From contig LT649930.1 in assembly GCA_900128395.1 (NCBI GenBank), positions 1 to 11,478 of the forward strand: a stretch of 11,478 nucleotides of DNA, read 5' to 3'. Shown here in pieces: positions 1-8,031 of this stretch. The translations under genes were made by a program, and so were the position numbers. Numbering within the stretch: the first letter of the stretch is position 1; every line of letters starts with the position of its first letter. The stretch is from Stramenopiles sp. TOSAG23-2. Lineage: Eukaryota > Sar. The notes under the pieces are model-generated. The model was given only the letters and a program-made list of their open reading frames with translations, did not search any database and was not told the DNA's origin.

Positions 1-623
1 CAGTAATAATGATGTTATTTTTTGGTCAATGGTATATTTATCAACGTTGGTATAACTAAGTACGAATGTATTTTTCATATGTATTTATCCGTATTCTAAG
101 TTCTGCGGGCACGTCCTATAAGCATATGTACTTGGAAATTAAGTATAAGTACTTATAGGGACTCAAGGCGTAGCTTTGACTACGGTGCATATTAGATAGG
201 TAAATTATCCATACTCTAAACACCACCAGAGGTTAGGATCACACGAAAATAACGATATTTATGAAAAATATTCCTGAATACTGTAAGTTTGTAATGCTGT
301 GTACCCATTAATCAAGTATTGTAAGGATACTCTGTTTGCGGAAATTTTTATTCACACTTGTCGATATACCAATTACCATATCATAGGATATATACCGTAT
401 AGTAATTAGTACAAATCTCCCGTTAAACCACTATTTTAGCACATCGGCGGTCACGAGCATCCCGATCTTACTCAAATTAGGAAAACAAGAATTATTTTCG
501 TAAAAAATATAATAAAAAAATATGTACCCCAGTTTACGGTTTTAATATTAAATGACGTCTCTCCGTTTTTTACCCCACCCCCCTCCCTTTTCCCCTTCTT
601 TCTCCTCTTTTTCCTCCTCCTTT
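1..623. other. 3' flank of channel copy 1, no gene seen
   Basis: This is AT-rich non-coding DNA downstream of the copy 1 stop codon. It is duplicated at 4625-5247 with a single difference (T at 416, G at 5040). It contains a short inverted repeat with arms CCTATAAG at 115-122 and CTTATAGG at 152-159, and the palindrome ATAAGTACTTAT at 145-156; no function can be assigned to either. I see no tRNA, no long ORF and no obvious polyadenylation signal close to the stop. Its near-identity with copy 2, despite being non-coding, points to recent duplication or conversion rather than to protein-level selection. Confidence 0.7.
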
Positions 624-625
624 TT
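573..625 (-). other. Polypurine tract just after the channel copy 1 stop codon
   Basis: The plus strand is almost pure pyrimidine for 53 bases, with one purine at 577 and an unbroken run at 578-625. The channel mRNA therefore carries a G/A-only tract starting at its TAA stop (624-626). The distal part has G-runs of four or more. Such mirror-like homopurine DNA can form triplex structures and the G-runs could form a quadruplex. A role in 3' end formation or transcription pausing is inference only. The same tract is present in copy 2. Confidence 0.7.
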
Positions 626-3404
626 AAATTCTACTCGGGGGAAACAATACTTTAAAAACGAAATTGCCACAAATTGCAAGTACAGAAAACATAAATATAA
701 TGACTACGATCTTCGATTTCATCGGTATTTTCCTCAATTTTTGGCGTTCATTTTTAGCTGCTTTAATCCCAGCTGAATCAATACTATGTCCAGTAGTTCC
801 ATCTCCAATACTAATCCCAATTGCAGCTATTTTAAATTTTTTTGGCACTTGTAACGTCGTTGGTCCATCATTGAAACGCTCCCCTGCTTTCATATTCAAT
901 GGACCAACGACTTTTTCTTTATTCACAATAACATGATGTCTAGCTTTTAAAAATGCGGGATGCATGAAAAATTTTGCTGTTGGCAAATCAAATGGCAATG
1001 GGCGTTTTGCAGTTGGCGAGACGGCAAATGCATAATCTGGAGAACAGATCAATAAACGTCTTTGTTTCATTATATTACTGCCGCGACCATGCATCATCAT
1101 ACTATCAACTGTGCGAATTCCTTCAGGTTGGCGAATTTCAGCTAACGACAACGTATCGAAAGGACGAGTGAACCAACTGGTTAAATATCGTTTCCACATG
1201 TACGATACAAATGGCAATATTGTAACAGCAGCTGCTTGGCCAAAACCTTCTTTTAAGCCAAATAATCCAATAAATGTACATTGATACATTATCAATCCAT
1301 AAATGACAGCATCGACAATGTTCAACCACATAATTCCACCACTTTCGTATTTTGGTTCCCAGACATACATTGACATGTATCGAACGACACCCCATCCAAA
1401 TATAAAAAATATCAACGAAAATGGCAAAATTAACGGTGCGATAGATGAAAATACAAATGTAATGACAAATACTAATAATGCTGAACTATATGTTCGTGGA
1501 ATACCTTGAGCAGGTGGAGTTGGTTTCAAGGCCATACGTCGTAACCGCTCGTTCCCTTTTGCTCGTTTCACTGCAATTAATTGTTTCACCACCGTTCCTA
1601 TTTGCAATAATTGAGATGGATAAAATGCAAATGCTAATAGCATAACGTAACTAACATAGAAAAAATATAAATTGGGTAAACTGGAAGCCAATAATCCTGG
1701 TATTTCTTTCGGTTGCGTAATCATAGTTTGCACTGTTTCTACAAGTGCGCCACTTAAAGTCGACACTAGTAAAACATCTTTTACTTGAAATGCAAGGAAA
1801 CGTAAGCTAACTGCTTTATCAAGTTGTGAAAACGTCAAGACGCCACCAAATTTAACTATTTTCTCAATCAATACTGGCAAGACGTACATTAATGCTGCTA
1901 AAATGATGGTAGGCAAAATACCTGATAAAAACGCTCGTTCCGTATCGTCTAATTTAAATCCAACATATGCTTCTAATTTCTCTAATTTAGTCAATGCTTG
2001 CACCGCTGCTACTGGAATCGACCAAAATGTTACCAAGGAAAACGATCCAGCAGTTTGTAATAATGAACGAAATGGTATAATGCTTAATTGTTTAACCAAT
2101 GGCTTTTGCTTTACGTTTTCCCAGAATATATCACGTGGCTCCGGTGCTGACGAAACTATAAATGTATGCGGATCCTTGTTTAAAAACAATTGTTTTGCTG
2201 TATTTGCAGCTGCTGAATCTTGAAAGGTAACAAATCCAATTCCTCGTACTACTGGTGGATAATCGTTTTTCTCTATTTCTCGTTGTACTTTTCTATTCAT
2301 TTTTTTCAATGCTTTTTCATAATATTCAATGGAATCCACTGTTGTCCCTATTAAACCTCCTGGTAATTTTGCTGCAATATTACCAACTTTTGCACCAACT
2401 TTTAACATTGGATTTTCATGTGATTTTGTTTTTTTATTATTGTTGTTATTATTTTTATTATTATTATTATTATTAGCTTTCGCACTCACACTTTTTTTTT
2501 CCCTTCCTTCATCAATATCTTCATAGATATCATCATCATCATCATCATCAATATTGTCATCATCACTGTTCTCTTCATTTTTATCACTTAAAACACGATG
2601 TTTTGGTCGTACAAATTTAAAATGAAATGATACATATGCAGCTTCTAAATTTTCAGCAATTTTTTCTCTTTTACTTAATAGTTCAGGTAATTTCAATGGA
2701 TCACGTGCGACACATGCACTATCAACGACACCACCTGGAAATAAAAATTCAAAATACTCTTTCAACGCTTCATCTGTTCTATATTCTTCTGGTATATTTT
2801 CAATCATAATCGTCCTTCCATGAACTCCAATATCTCTTGATGCATTTCTCTCTAATGCCTTTAAATATCGATGTCTAGAATTAACAAAACTTTTATAATG
2901 AGTATATAAAAGGAAATATGTTAAAAAAGAACAGAGATATACGGAAAGTGCGAAAAACCATAAATAGATATTTTCATCCTTTGTAACTTCAATAATACTC
3001 CATTTTCCAAACGCATACATTAAACATGGTATATTAAAAAGTGCAACAAGACCAAATAATTGCATCCCTAAATCAAATATACGGGATAAAGCAAGTGCAT
3101 CGATTCCAGCTTTTAAAAAAATATCTTCATCTGTTGTAGTTAAAATCATTGTAATCCAACCACAAAATCCAGGAGGAGGGTCACTTAAATGGTTATTACC
3201 AGTCACACGATGTGTCCATCGTGGGGCATATACATGCGAAAATTTAAATCTTAAATAACTAAATAAAGTCAATACTATAATAGCTATTACTACATTTGTT
3301 TGCATTGATGCTGAAAATGCATTAAACGACGCTTCGGTAAGAACAACACCACCATTATTATTATTATTATTGTCTCCAAAAGAAGTTGCATTATTAATAG
3401 ACAT
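624..3404 (-). CDS. OSCA/CSC1/TMEM63-family cation channel, copy 1
   Basis: This 926-residue membrane protein belongs to the OSCA/CSC1/TMEM63 (DUF221) family, whose members are osmo- or mechanosensitive, calcium-permeable cation channels or lipid scramblases. Order of parts: Asn-rich N terminus; TM segments near 35-52, 107-130 and 147-170 (RSN1_TM region); a cytosolic RRM-like domain at about 195-430, with strand RTIMIENIP at 197-205 and GIGFVTF at 388-394; then about eight TM segments from 453 to 740 (RSN1_7TM), including the family motif VWEPKYESGG at 681-690. The cytosolic domain is split by an acidic, poly-Asn and Lys-rich insertion at about 275-330. A further hydrophobic segment lies near 897-919, beyond the usual 11. 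The start is the first ATG after an in-frame TAG at 3432-3434. It lies downstream of copy 2 on the same strand and differs from it by I3N, S56A and one Asn. Family assignment is firm; ion selectivity and membrane location are not readable from sequence. Confidence 0.95.
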   Translation of the reverse strand: MSINNATSFGDNNNNNNGGVVLTEASFNAFSASMQTNVVIAIIVLTLFSYLRFKFSHVYAPRWTHRVTGNNHLSDPPPGFCGWITMILTTTDEDIFLKAGIDALALSRIFDLGMQLFGLVALFNIPCLMYAFGKWSIIEVTKDENIYLWFFALSVYLCSFLTYFLLYTHYKSFVNSRHRYLKALERNASRDIGVHGRTIMIENIPEEYRTDEALKEYFEFLFPGGVVDSACVARDPLKLPELLSKREKIAENLEAAYVSFHFKFVRPKHRVLSDKNEENSDDDNIDDDDDDDIYEDIDEGREKKSVSAKANNNNNNKNNNNNNKKTKSHENPMLKVGAKVGNIAAKLPGGLIGTTVDSIEYYEKALKKMNRKVQREIEKNDYPPVVRGIGFVTFQDSAAANTAKQLFLNKDPHTFIVSSAPEPRDIFWENVKQKPLVKQLSIIPFRSLLQTAGSFSLVTFWSIPVAAVQALTKLEKLEAYVGFKLDDTERAFLSGILPTIILAALMYVLPVLIEKIVKFGGVLTFSQLDKAVSLRFLAFQVKDVLLVSTLSGALVETVQTMITQPKEIPGLLASSLPNLYFFYVSYVMLLAFAFYPSQLLQIGTVVKQLIAVKRAKGNERLRRMALKPTPPAQGIPRTYSSALLVFVITFVFSSIAPLILPFSLIFFIFGWGVVRYMSMYVWEPKYESGGIMWLNIVDAVIYGLIMYQCTFIGLFGLKEGFGQAAAVTILPFVSYMWKRYLTSWFTRPFDTLSLAEIRQPEGIRTVDSMMMHGRGSNIMKQRRLLICSPDYAFAVSPTAKRPLPFDLPTAKFFMHPAFLKARHHVIVNKEKVVGPLNMKAGERFNDGPTTLQVPKKFKIAAIGISIGDGTTGHSIDSAGIKAAKNERQKLRKIPMKSKIVVIIFMFSVLAICGNFVFKVLFPPSRI
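2430..2564 (-). repeat. Acidic and poly-Asn codon runs in channel copy 1
   Basis: ATC runs (2529-2564) encode an Asp-rich segment at residues 281-292, and TTA/ATT runs (2430-2474) encode Asn6-Lys-Asn6 followed by Lys at 311-325. Both lie in the cytosolic domain. The same runs occur at 7054-7188 in copy 2 without any length change, which is notable for slippage-prone sequence. Confidence 0.85.
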
Positions 3405-3856
3405 GTTTATTGTTATTTTCTTTTGTCTTTTCTATAAGTATAAAAATACTATAACTAATAATAATATTACAATTTATATTTATAATATAAATAACAAAAA
3501 TTTCTTTTCTTTTTAAATGGATTGATTTGATAGTTATCGTAAACTAAACAGACAGACTGATTTGAAAGAAGTTTTCGTAAATTATTTTAGAAAATTTAGG
3601 AAAAAAAAATATAGAAAATTTTTTTTTTTAAATTTAAAATACCTTTCCGTCGTCTATTTAATAAATTTGTGTATCAATTTATCGCAGCGATGTGAAATGT
3701 ATAATAATATATACTAGACAATTATACTGAAGATGAATTTATATTTTCTATACAGACACGAACACACACAGACATATATCCATCTTGTTTTGCACTCTCC
3801 TCGTATCTTTTTGGCCAGAATTGAACTTTGATGCGCCACGGGTGTGACTCGTGAGT
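3405..3856 (-). promoter_or_regulatory. Upstream region of channel copy 1 (diverged from copy 2)
   Basis: This is probable 5' UTR and promoter DNA for copy 1. It aligns patchily with 8032-8396. Shared blocks include CAGACAGACTG (3549-3559 versus 8090-8100), TCGTATCTTTTTGGCC (3801-3816 versus 8340-8355) and TGCGCCACGGGTGTGACTC (3832-3850 versus 8375-8393). The block next to the ATG is about 155 bases here but 69 in copy 2. Blocks retained in otherwise diverged DNA are candidate regulatory elements. No confident TATA box or transcription start can be placed, because A/T runs are everywhere. Confidence 0.5.
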
Positions 3857-3873
3857 GCTGTGTCTATGTTATT

Positions 3874-4151
3874 ATAGGTTTACAGAGGAGCGGTATAACA
3901 TTAAATTAAAAAACTTTTAAGAGTTGACTATATATAATTATACAAGAGGTACGACGCATATATATTACACCACACCATTTTATTTTACATAATTATACAA
4001 GAGGTACGACGCATATATATTACACCACACCATTTTATTTTACATAGGTTTACAGAGGAGCGGTAACATTAAATTAAAAAACTTATAAGAGTTGACTATA
4101 TAATTATACAAGAGGTACGACGCATATATATTACACCACACCATTTTATTT
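3874..4151. repeat. Compound tandem repeat B-A-A-B-A upstream of channel copy 1
   Basis: Two unit types alternate. Unit A, about 55 bases, occurs at 3936-3990, 3991-4045 and, shortened to 50 bases, at 4102-4151. Unit B, about 58-62 bases, occurs at 3874-3935 and 4044-4101. A units look identical to each other over their shared length. B units differ by small indels and one T/A change. The array sits about 470-750 bases upstream of the copy 1 start codon and has no recognisable array counterpart upstream of copy 2. It is consistent with a local duplication of a B-A block plus an extra A. It could alter expression of copy 1 or the 3' end of copy 2 transcripts; neither is shown. Confidence 0.9.
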
Positions 4152-5247
4152 GCGGAAAGTGGTTTTTCAGAAATTGGTCATTCGAATTTTAATTTTTTGA
4201 ATTTTAACAATATTATTCGTTATTTTACTGTTTAAATGTTGTTATTTATTATTATTAGTGTATGATAAATATATTAATAAATATTTGTTAGATATCGTTA
4301 TAATTGGTAACGTGCGTATATAACGTATATACAAACGCGGTTTCTCAATTTAAATGCACGAAAACATACACAAAAGAACAAAAGTGAATATTTTGTACAT
4401 TTTATTTACTAGTTTGATTCACATATATAGCCATTTTTAGTCAACGTTGCTAATAATGTGTTAATTACAAAATATAATCTTCTTGTATTATTTTTGGAGG
4501 TTCGAATATGTACAATATGGTTTGATCCTTTTATTAAAGTATGTTGACGGTTAGTTAAAGCATCTAGTGAGTGATTTCTTCCATTTTTTGATGTTGAAAT
4601 GAGTATATTTGTAAAAAGTATTTTCAGTAATAATGATGTTATTTTTTGGTCAATGGTATATTTATCAACGTTGGTATAACTAAGTACGAATGTATTTTTC
4701 ATATGTATTTATCCGTATTCTAAGTTCTGCGGGCACGTCCTATAAGCATATGTACTTGGAAATTAAGTATAAGTACTTATAGGGACTCAAGGCGTAGCTT
4801 TGACTACGGTGCATATTAGATAGGTAAATTATCCATACTCTAAACACCACCAGAGGTTAGGATCACACGAAAATAACGATATTTATGAAAAATATTCCTG
4901 AATACTGTAAGTTTGTAATGCTGTGTACCCATTAATCAAGTATTGTAAGGATACTCTGTTTGCGGAAATTTTTATTCACACTTGTCGATATACCAATTAC
5001 CATATCATAGGATATATACCGTATAGTAATTAGTACAAAGCTCCCGTTAAACCACTATTTTAGCACATCGGCGGTCACGAGCATCCCGATCTTACTCAAA
5101 TTAGGAAAACAAGAATTATTTTCGTAAAAAATATAATAAAAAAATATGTACCCCAGTTTACGGTTTTAATATTAAATGACGTCTCTCCGTTTTTTACCCC
5201 ACCCCCCTCCCTTTTCCCCTTCTTTCTCCTCTTTTTCCTCCTCCTTT
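4152..5247. other. Spacer plus 3' flank of channel copy 2
   Basis: Positions 4152-4624 are AT-rich DNA with no counterpart elsewhere in the window. Positions 4625-5247 repeat 1-623 with one substitution. A small imperfect palindrome (GTATAT, 5-base gap, ATATAC) lies at 4316-4332. The only sizeable ORF is the doubtful one at 4409-4702. I see no RNA gene, transposon end or target-site duplication. If the duplication is a simple tandem, 4152-4624 should also be found directly left of this window. Confidence 0.6.
4409..4702 (-). CDS. Doubtful 97-codon hypothetical ORF
   Basis: This is an intergenic open frame that does not overlap a recognised gene. Its product is rich in Asn, Thr, Leu and Lys, with no recognised domain, signal peptide or motif. 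Its first 26 codons are also present, unchanged, at 1-78, where the frame runs off the left window edge. In DNA this AT-rich a chance ORF of this length is uncommon but not surprising. I keep it only because it lies in a long gene-free stretch; it is more likely non-coding. Confidence 0.12.
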   Translation of the reverse strand: MKNTFVLSYTNVDKYTIDQKITSLLLKILFTNILISTSKNGRNHSLDALTNRQHTLIKGSNHIVHIRTSKNNTRRLYFVINTLLATLTKNGYICESN

Positions 5248-5249
5248 TT
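5197..5249 (-). other. Polypurine tract just after the channel copy 2 stop codon
   Basis: This is the exact counterpart of the tract at 573-625: a sense-strand G/A run with a single interruption, ending in the TAA stop of copy 2 at 5248-5250. No base differs between the two copies, although simple-sequence tracts usually change quickly, so the copies became identical recently. Confidence 0.7.
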
Positions 5250-8031
5250 AAATTCTACTCGGGGGAAACAATACTTTAAAAACGAAATTGCCACAAATTG
5301 CAAGTACAGAAAACATAAATATAATGACTACGATCTTCGATTTCATCGGTATTTTCCTCAATTTTTGGCGTTCATTTTTAGCTGCTTTAATCCCAGCTGA
5401 ATCAATACTATGTCCAGTAGTTCCATCTCCAATACTAATCCCAATTGCAGCTATTTTAAATTTTTTTGGCACTTGTAACGTCGTTGGTCCATCATTGAAA
5501 CGCTCCCCTGCTTTCATATTCAATGGACCAACGACTTTTTCTTTATTCACAATAACATGATGTCTAGCTTTTAAAAATGCGGGATGCATGAAAAATTTTG
5601 CTGTTGGCAAATCAAATGGCAATGGGCGTTTTGCAGTTGGCGAGACGGCAAATGCATAATCTGGAGAACAGATCAATAAACGTCTTTGTTTCATTATATT
5701 ACTGCCGCGACCATGCATCATCATACTATCAACTGTGCGAATTCCTTCAGGTTGGCGAATTTCAGCTAACGACAACGTATCGAAAGGACGAGTGAACCAA
5801 CTGGTTAAATATCGTTTCCACATGTACGATACAAATGGCAATATTGTAACAGCAGCTGCTTGGCCAAAACCTTCTTTTAAGCCAAATAATCCAATAAATG
5901 TACATTGATACATGATCAATCCATAAATGACAGCATCGACAATGTTCAACCACATAATTCCACCACTTTCGTATTTTGGTTCCCAGACATACATTGACAT
6001 ATATCGAACGACACCCCATCCAAATATAAAAAATATCAACGAAAATGGCAAAATTAACGGTGCGATAGATGAAAATACAAATGTAATGACAAATACTAAT
6101 AATGCTGAACTATATGTTCGTGGAATACCTTGAGCAGGTGGAGTTGGTTTCAAGGCCATACGTCGTAACCGCTCGTTCCCTTTTGCTCGTTTCACTGCAA
6201 TTAATTGTTTCACCACCGTTCCTATTTGCAATAATTGAGATGGATAAAATGCAAATGCTAATAGCATAACATAACTAACATAGAAAAAATATAAATTGGG
6301 TAAACTGGAAGCCAATAATCCTGGTATTTCTTTCGGTTGCGTAATCATAGTTTGCACTGTTTCTACAAGTGCGCCACTTAAAGTCGACACTAGTAAAACA
6401 TCTTTTACTTGAAATGCAAGGAAACGTAAGCTAACTGCTTTATCAAGTTGTGAAAACGTCAAGACGCCACCAAATTTAACTATTTTCTCAATCAATACTG
6501 GCAAGACGTACATTAATGCTGCTAAAATGATGGTAGGCAAAATACCTGATAAAAACGCTCGTTCCGTATCGTCTAATTTAAATCCAACATATGCTTCTAA
6601 TTTCTCTAATTTAGTCAATGCTTGCACCGCTGCTACTGGAATCGACCAAAATGTTACCAAGGAAAACGATCCAGCAGTTTGTAATAATGAACGAAATGGT
6701 ATAATGCTTAATTGTTTAACCAATGGCTTTTGCTTTACGTTTTCCCAGAATATATCACGTGGCTCCGGTGCTGACGAAACTATAAATGTATGCGGATCCT
6801 TGTTTAAAAACAATTGTTTTGCTGTATTTGCAGCTGCTGAATCTTGAAAGGTAACAAATCCAATTCCTCGTACTACTGGTGGATAATCGTTTTTTTCTAT
6901 TTCTCGTTGTACTTTTCTATTCATTTTTTTCAATGCTTTTTCATAATATTCAATGGAATCCACTGTTGTCCCTATTAAACCTCCTGGTAATTTTGCTGCA
7001 ATATTACCAACTTTTGCACCAACTTTTAACATTGGATTTTCATGTGATTTTGTTTTTTTATTATTGTTGTTATTATTTTTATTATTATTATTATTATTAG
7101 CTTTCGCACTCACACTTTTTTTTTCCCTTCCTTCATCAATATCTTCATAGATATCATCATCATCATCATCATCAATATTGTCATCATCACTGTTCTCTTC
7201 ATTTTTATCACTTAAAACACGATGTTTTGGTCGTACAAATTTAAAATGAAATGATACATATGCAGCTTCTAAATTTTCAGCAATTTTTTCTCTTTTACTT
7301 AATAGTTCAGGTAATTTCAATGGATCACGTGCGACACATGCACTATCAACGACACCTCCTGGAAATAAAAATTCAAAATACTCTTTCAACGCTTCATCTG
7401 TTCTATATTCTTCTGGTATATTTTCAATCATAATCGTCCTTCCATGAACTCCAATATCTCTTGATGCATTTCTCTCTAATGCCTTTAAATATCGATGTCT
7501 AGAATTAACAAAACTTTTATAATGAGTATATAAAAGGAAATATGTTAAAAAAGAACAGAGATATACGGAAAGTGCGAAAAACCATAAATAGATATTTTCA
7601 TCCTTTGTAACTTCAATAATACTCCATTTTCCAAACGCATACATTAAACATGGTATATTAAAAAGTGCAACAAGGCCAAATAATTGCATCCCTAAATCAA
7701 ATATACGGGATAAAGCAAGTGCATCGATTCCAGCTTTTAAAAAAATATCTTCATCTGTTGTAGTTAAAATCATTGTAATCCAACCACAAAATCCAGGAGG
7801 AGGGTCACTTAAATGGTTATTACCAGTCACACGATGTGTCCATCGTGGGGCATATACATGCGCAAATTTAAATCTTAAATAACTAAATAAAGTCAATACT
7901 ATAATAGCTATTACTACATTTGTTTGCATTGATGCTGAAAATGCATTAAACGACGCTTCGGTAAGAACAACACCACCATTATTATTATTATTATTATTGT
8001 CTCCAAAAGAAGTTGCATTATTATTAGACAT
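5248..8031 (-). CDS. OSCA/CSC1/TMEM63-family cation channel, copy 2
   Basis: This 927-residue paralogue is identical to copy 1 except for Asn at position 3, one extra Asn in the run at 12-18, and Ala instead of Ser at position 57 (56 in copy 1), just after the first TM segment. All other coding differences are synonymous. Domain order, the acidic/poly-Asn insertion in the cytosolic domain (about 276-331), the EPKYESGG family motif and the extra C-terminal hydrophobic segment are all present, so both copies look functional. The start is the first ATG after an in-frame TAA at 8050-8052. The gene lies about 600 bases downstream of the calpain-like gene on the same strand. Its upstream DNA differs strongly from that of copy 1, so the copies may be expressed differently even though their products are nearly the same. 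Confidence 0.95.
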   Translation of the reverse strand: MSNNNATSFGDNNNNNNNGGVVLTEASFNAFSASMQTNVVIAIIVLTLFSYLRFKFAHVYAPRWTHRVTGNNHLSDPPPGFCGWITMILTTTDEDIFLKAGIDALALSRIFDLGMQLFGLVALFNIPCLMYAFGKWSIIEVTKDENIYLWFFALSVYLCSFLTYFLLYTHYKSFVNSRHRYLKALERNASRDIGVHGRTIMIENIPEEYRTDEALKEYFEFLFPGGVVDSACVARDPLKLPELLSKREKIAENLEAAYVSFHFKFVRPKHRVLSDKNEENSDDDNIDDDDDDDIYEDIDEGREKKSVSAKANNNNNNKNNNNNNKKTKSHENPMLKVGAKVGNIAAKLPGGLIGTTVDSIEYYEKALKKMNRKVQREIEKNDYPPVVRGIGFVTFQDSAAANTAKQLFLNKDPHTFIVSSAPEPRDIFWENVKQKPLVKQLSIIPFRSLLQTAGSFSLVTFWSIPVAAVQALTKLEKLEAYVGFKLDDTERAFLSGILPTIILAALMYVLPVLIEKIVKFGGVLTFSQLDKAVSLRFLAFQVKDVLLVSTLSGALVETVQTMITQPKEIPGLLASSLPNLYFFYVSYVMLLAFAFYPSQLLQIGTVVKQLIAVKRAKGNERLRRMALKPTPPAQGIPRTYSSALLVFVITFVFSSIAPLILPFSLIFFIFGWGVVRYMSMYVWEPKYESGGIMWLNIVDAVIYGLIMYQCTFIGLFGLKEGFGQAAAVTILPFVSYMWKRYLTSWFTRPFDTLSLAEIRQPEGIRTVDSMMMHGRGSNIMKQRRLLICSPDYAFAVSPTAKRPLPFDLPTAKFFMHPAFLKARHHVIVNKEKVVGPLNMKAGERFNDGPTTLQVPKKFKIAAIGISIGDGTTGHSIDSAGIKAAKNERQKLRKIPMKSKIVVIIFMFSVLAICGNFVFKVLFPPSRI

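Larger units (their letters stand above)
1..3404. repeat. Direct duplication, copy 1 (high-identity part)
   Basis: This block matches 4625-8031 at a constant offset of 4624 bases. It covers 623 bases of 3' flank and the whole channel coding sequence. Reading the two copies side by side I find nine substitutions: positions 416, 1290, 1377, 1647, 2271, 2733, 3051, 3239 and 3397 in this copy. There is also one 3-base indel in an Asn-codon run near 3354-3371. Position 416 is the only change in the non-coding flank. The left edge of the repeat lies at or beyond the window edge, so its true start cannot be seen. Confidence 0.97.
4625..8031. repeat. Direct duplication, copy 2 (high-identity part)
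   Basis: This is the second copy of the block at 1-3404, in the same orientation. Its left limit is set only by where the window begins; the spacer from about 4152 to 4624 may also belong to the unit and should then be found left of this window. On the right, near-identity stops at the start codon of the channel gene, and a much more diverged alignment continues into 8032-8393 and perhaps as far as about 8632. Confidence 0.97.

Noticed and set aside
1-550. tRNA or other structured RNA gene in the 3' flank
   Set aside because: No cloverleaf arms or conserved tRNA box sequences were found by eye; the only inverted repeat is short with a 29-base loop.
552-936. Plus-strand ORFs at 552-776 and 664-936, and their copies at 5176-5400 and 5288-5560
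   Set aside because: They lie antisense to the channel 3' end and the pyrimidine tract, have biased simple composition (Ser/Pro/Phe from the CT-rich run) and no recognisable domain.
2255-2526. Plus-strand ORFs rich in Leu, Tyr and Phe opposite the TTA runs
   Set aside because: They are the reverse-strand reading of the channel's poly-Asn codons, not independent genes.
3874-4151. CRISPR-like array
   Set aside because: The repeated units are long, directly abutting and of two kinds, with no unique spacers; the genome is eukaryotic.
4625-4634. Shared decamer CAGTAATAAT at 1, 4625 and 8556 as a duplication breakpoint
   Set aside because: The match at 8556 ends after ten bases, in simple AT-rich sequence, and position 1 is only the window edge, so there is no reason to treat it as a breakpoint.
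624-8031. One channel copy as a pseudogene
   Set aside because: Both frames are full length, with all domains intact, only one in-frame 3-base indel and mostly synonymous changes.
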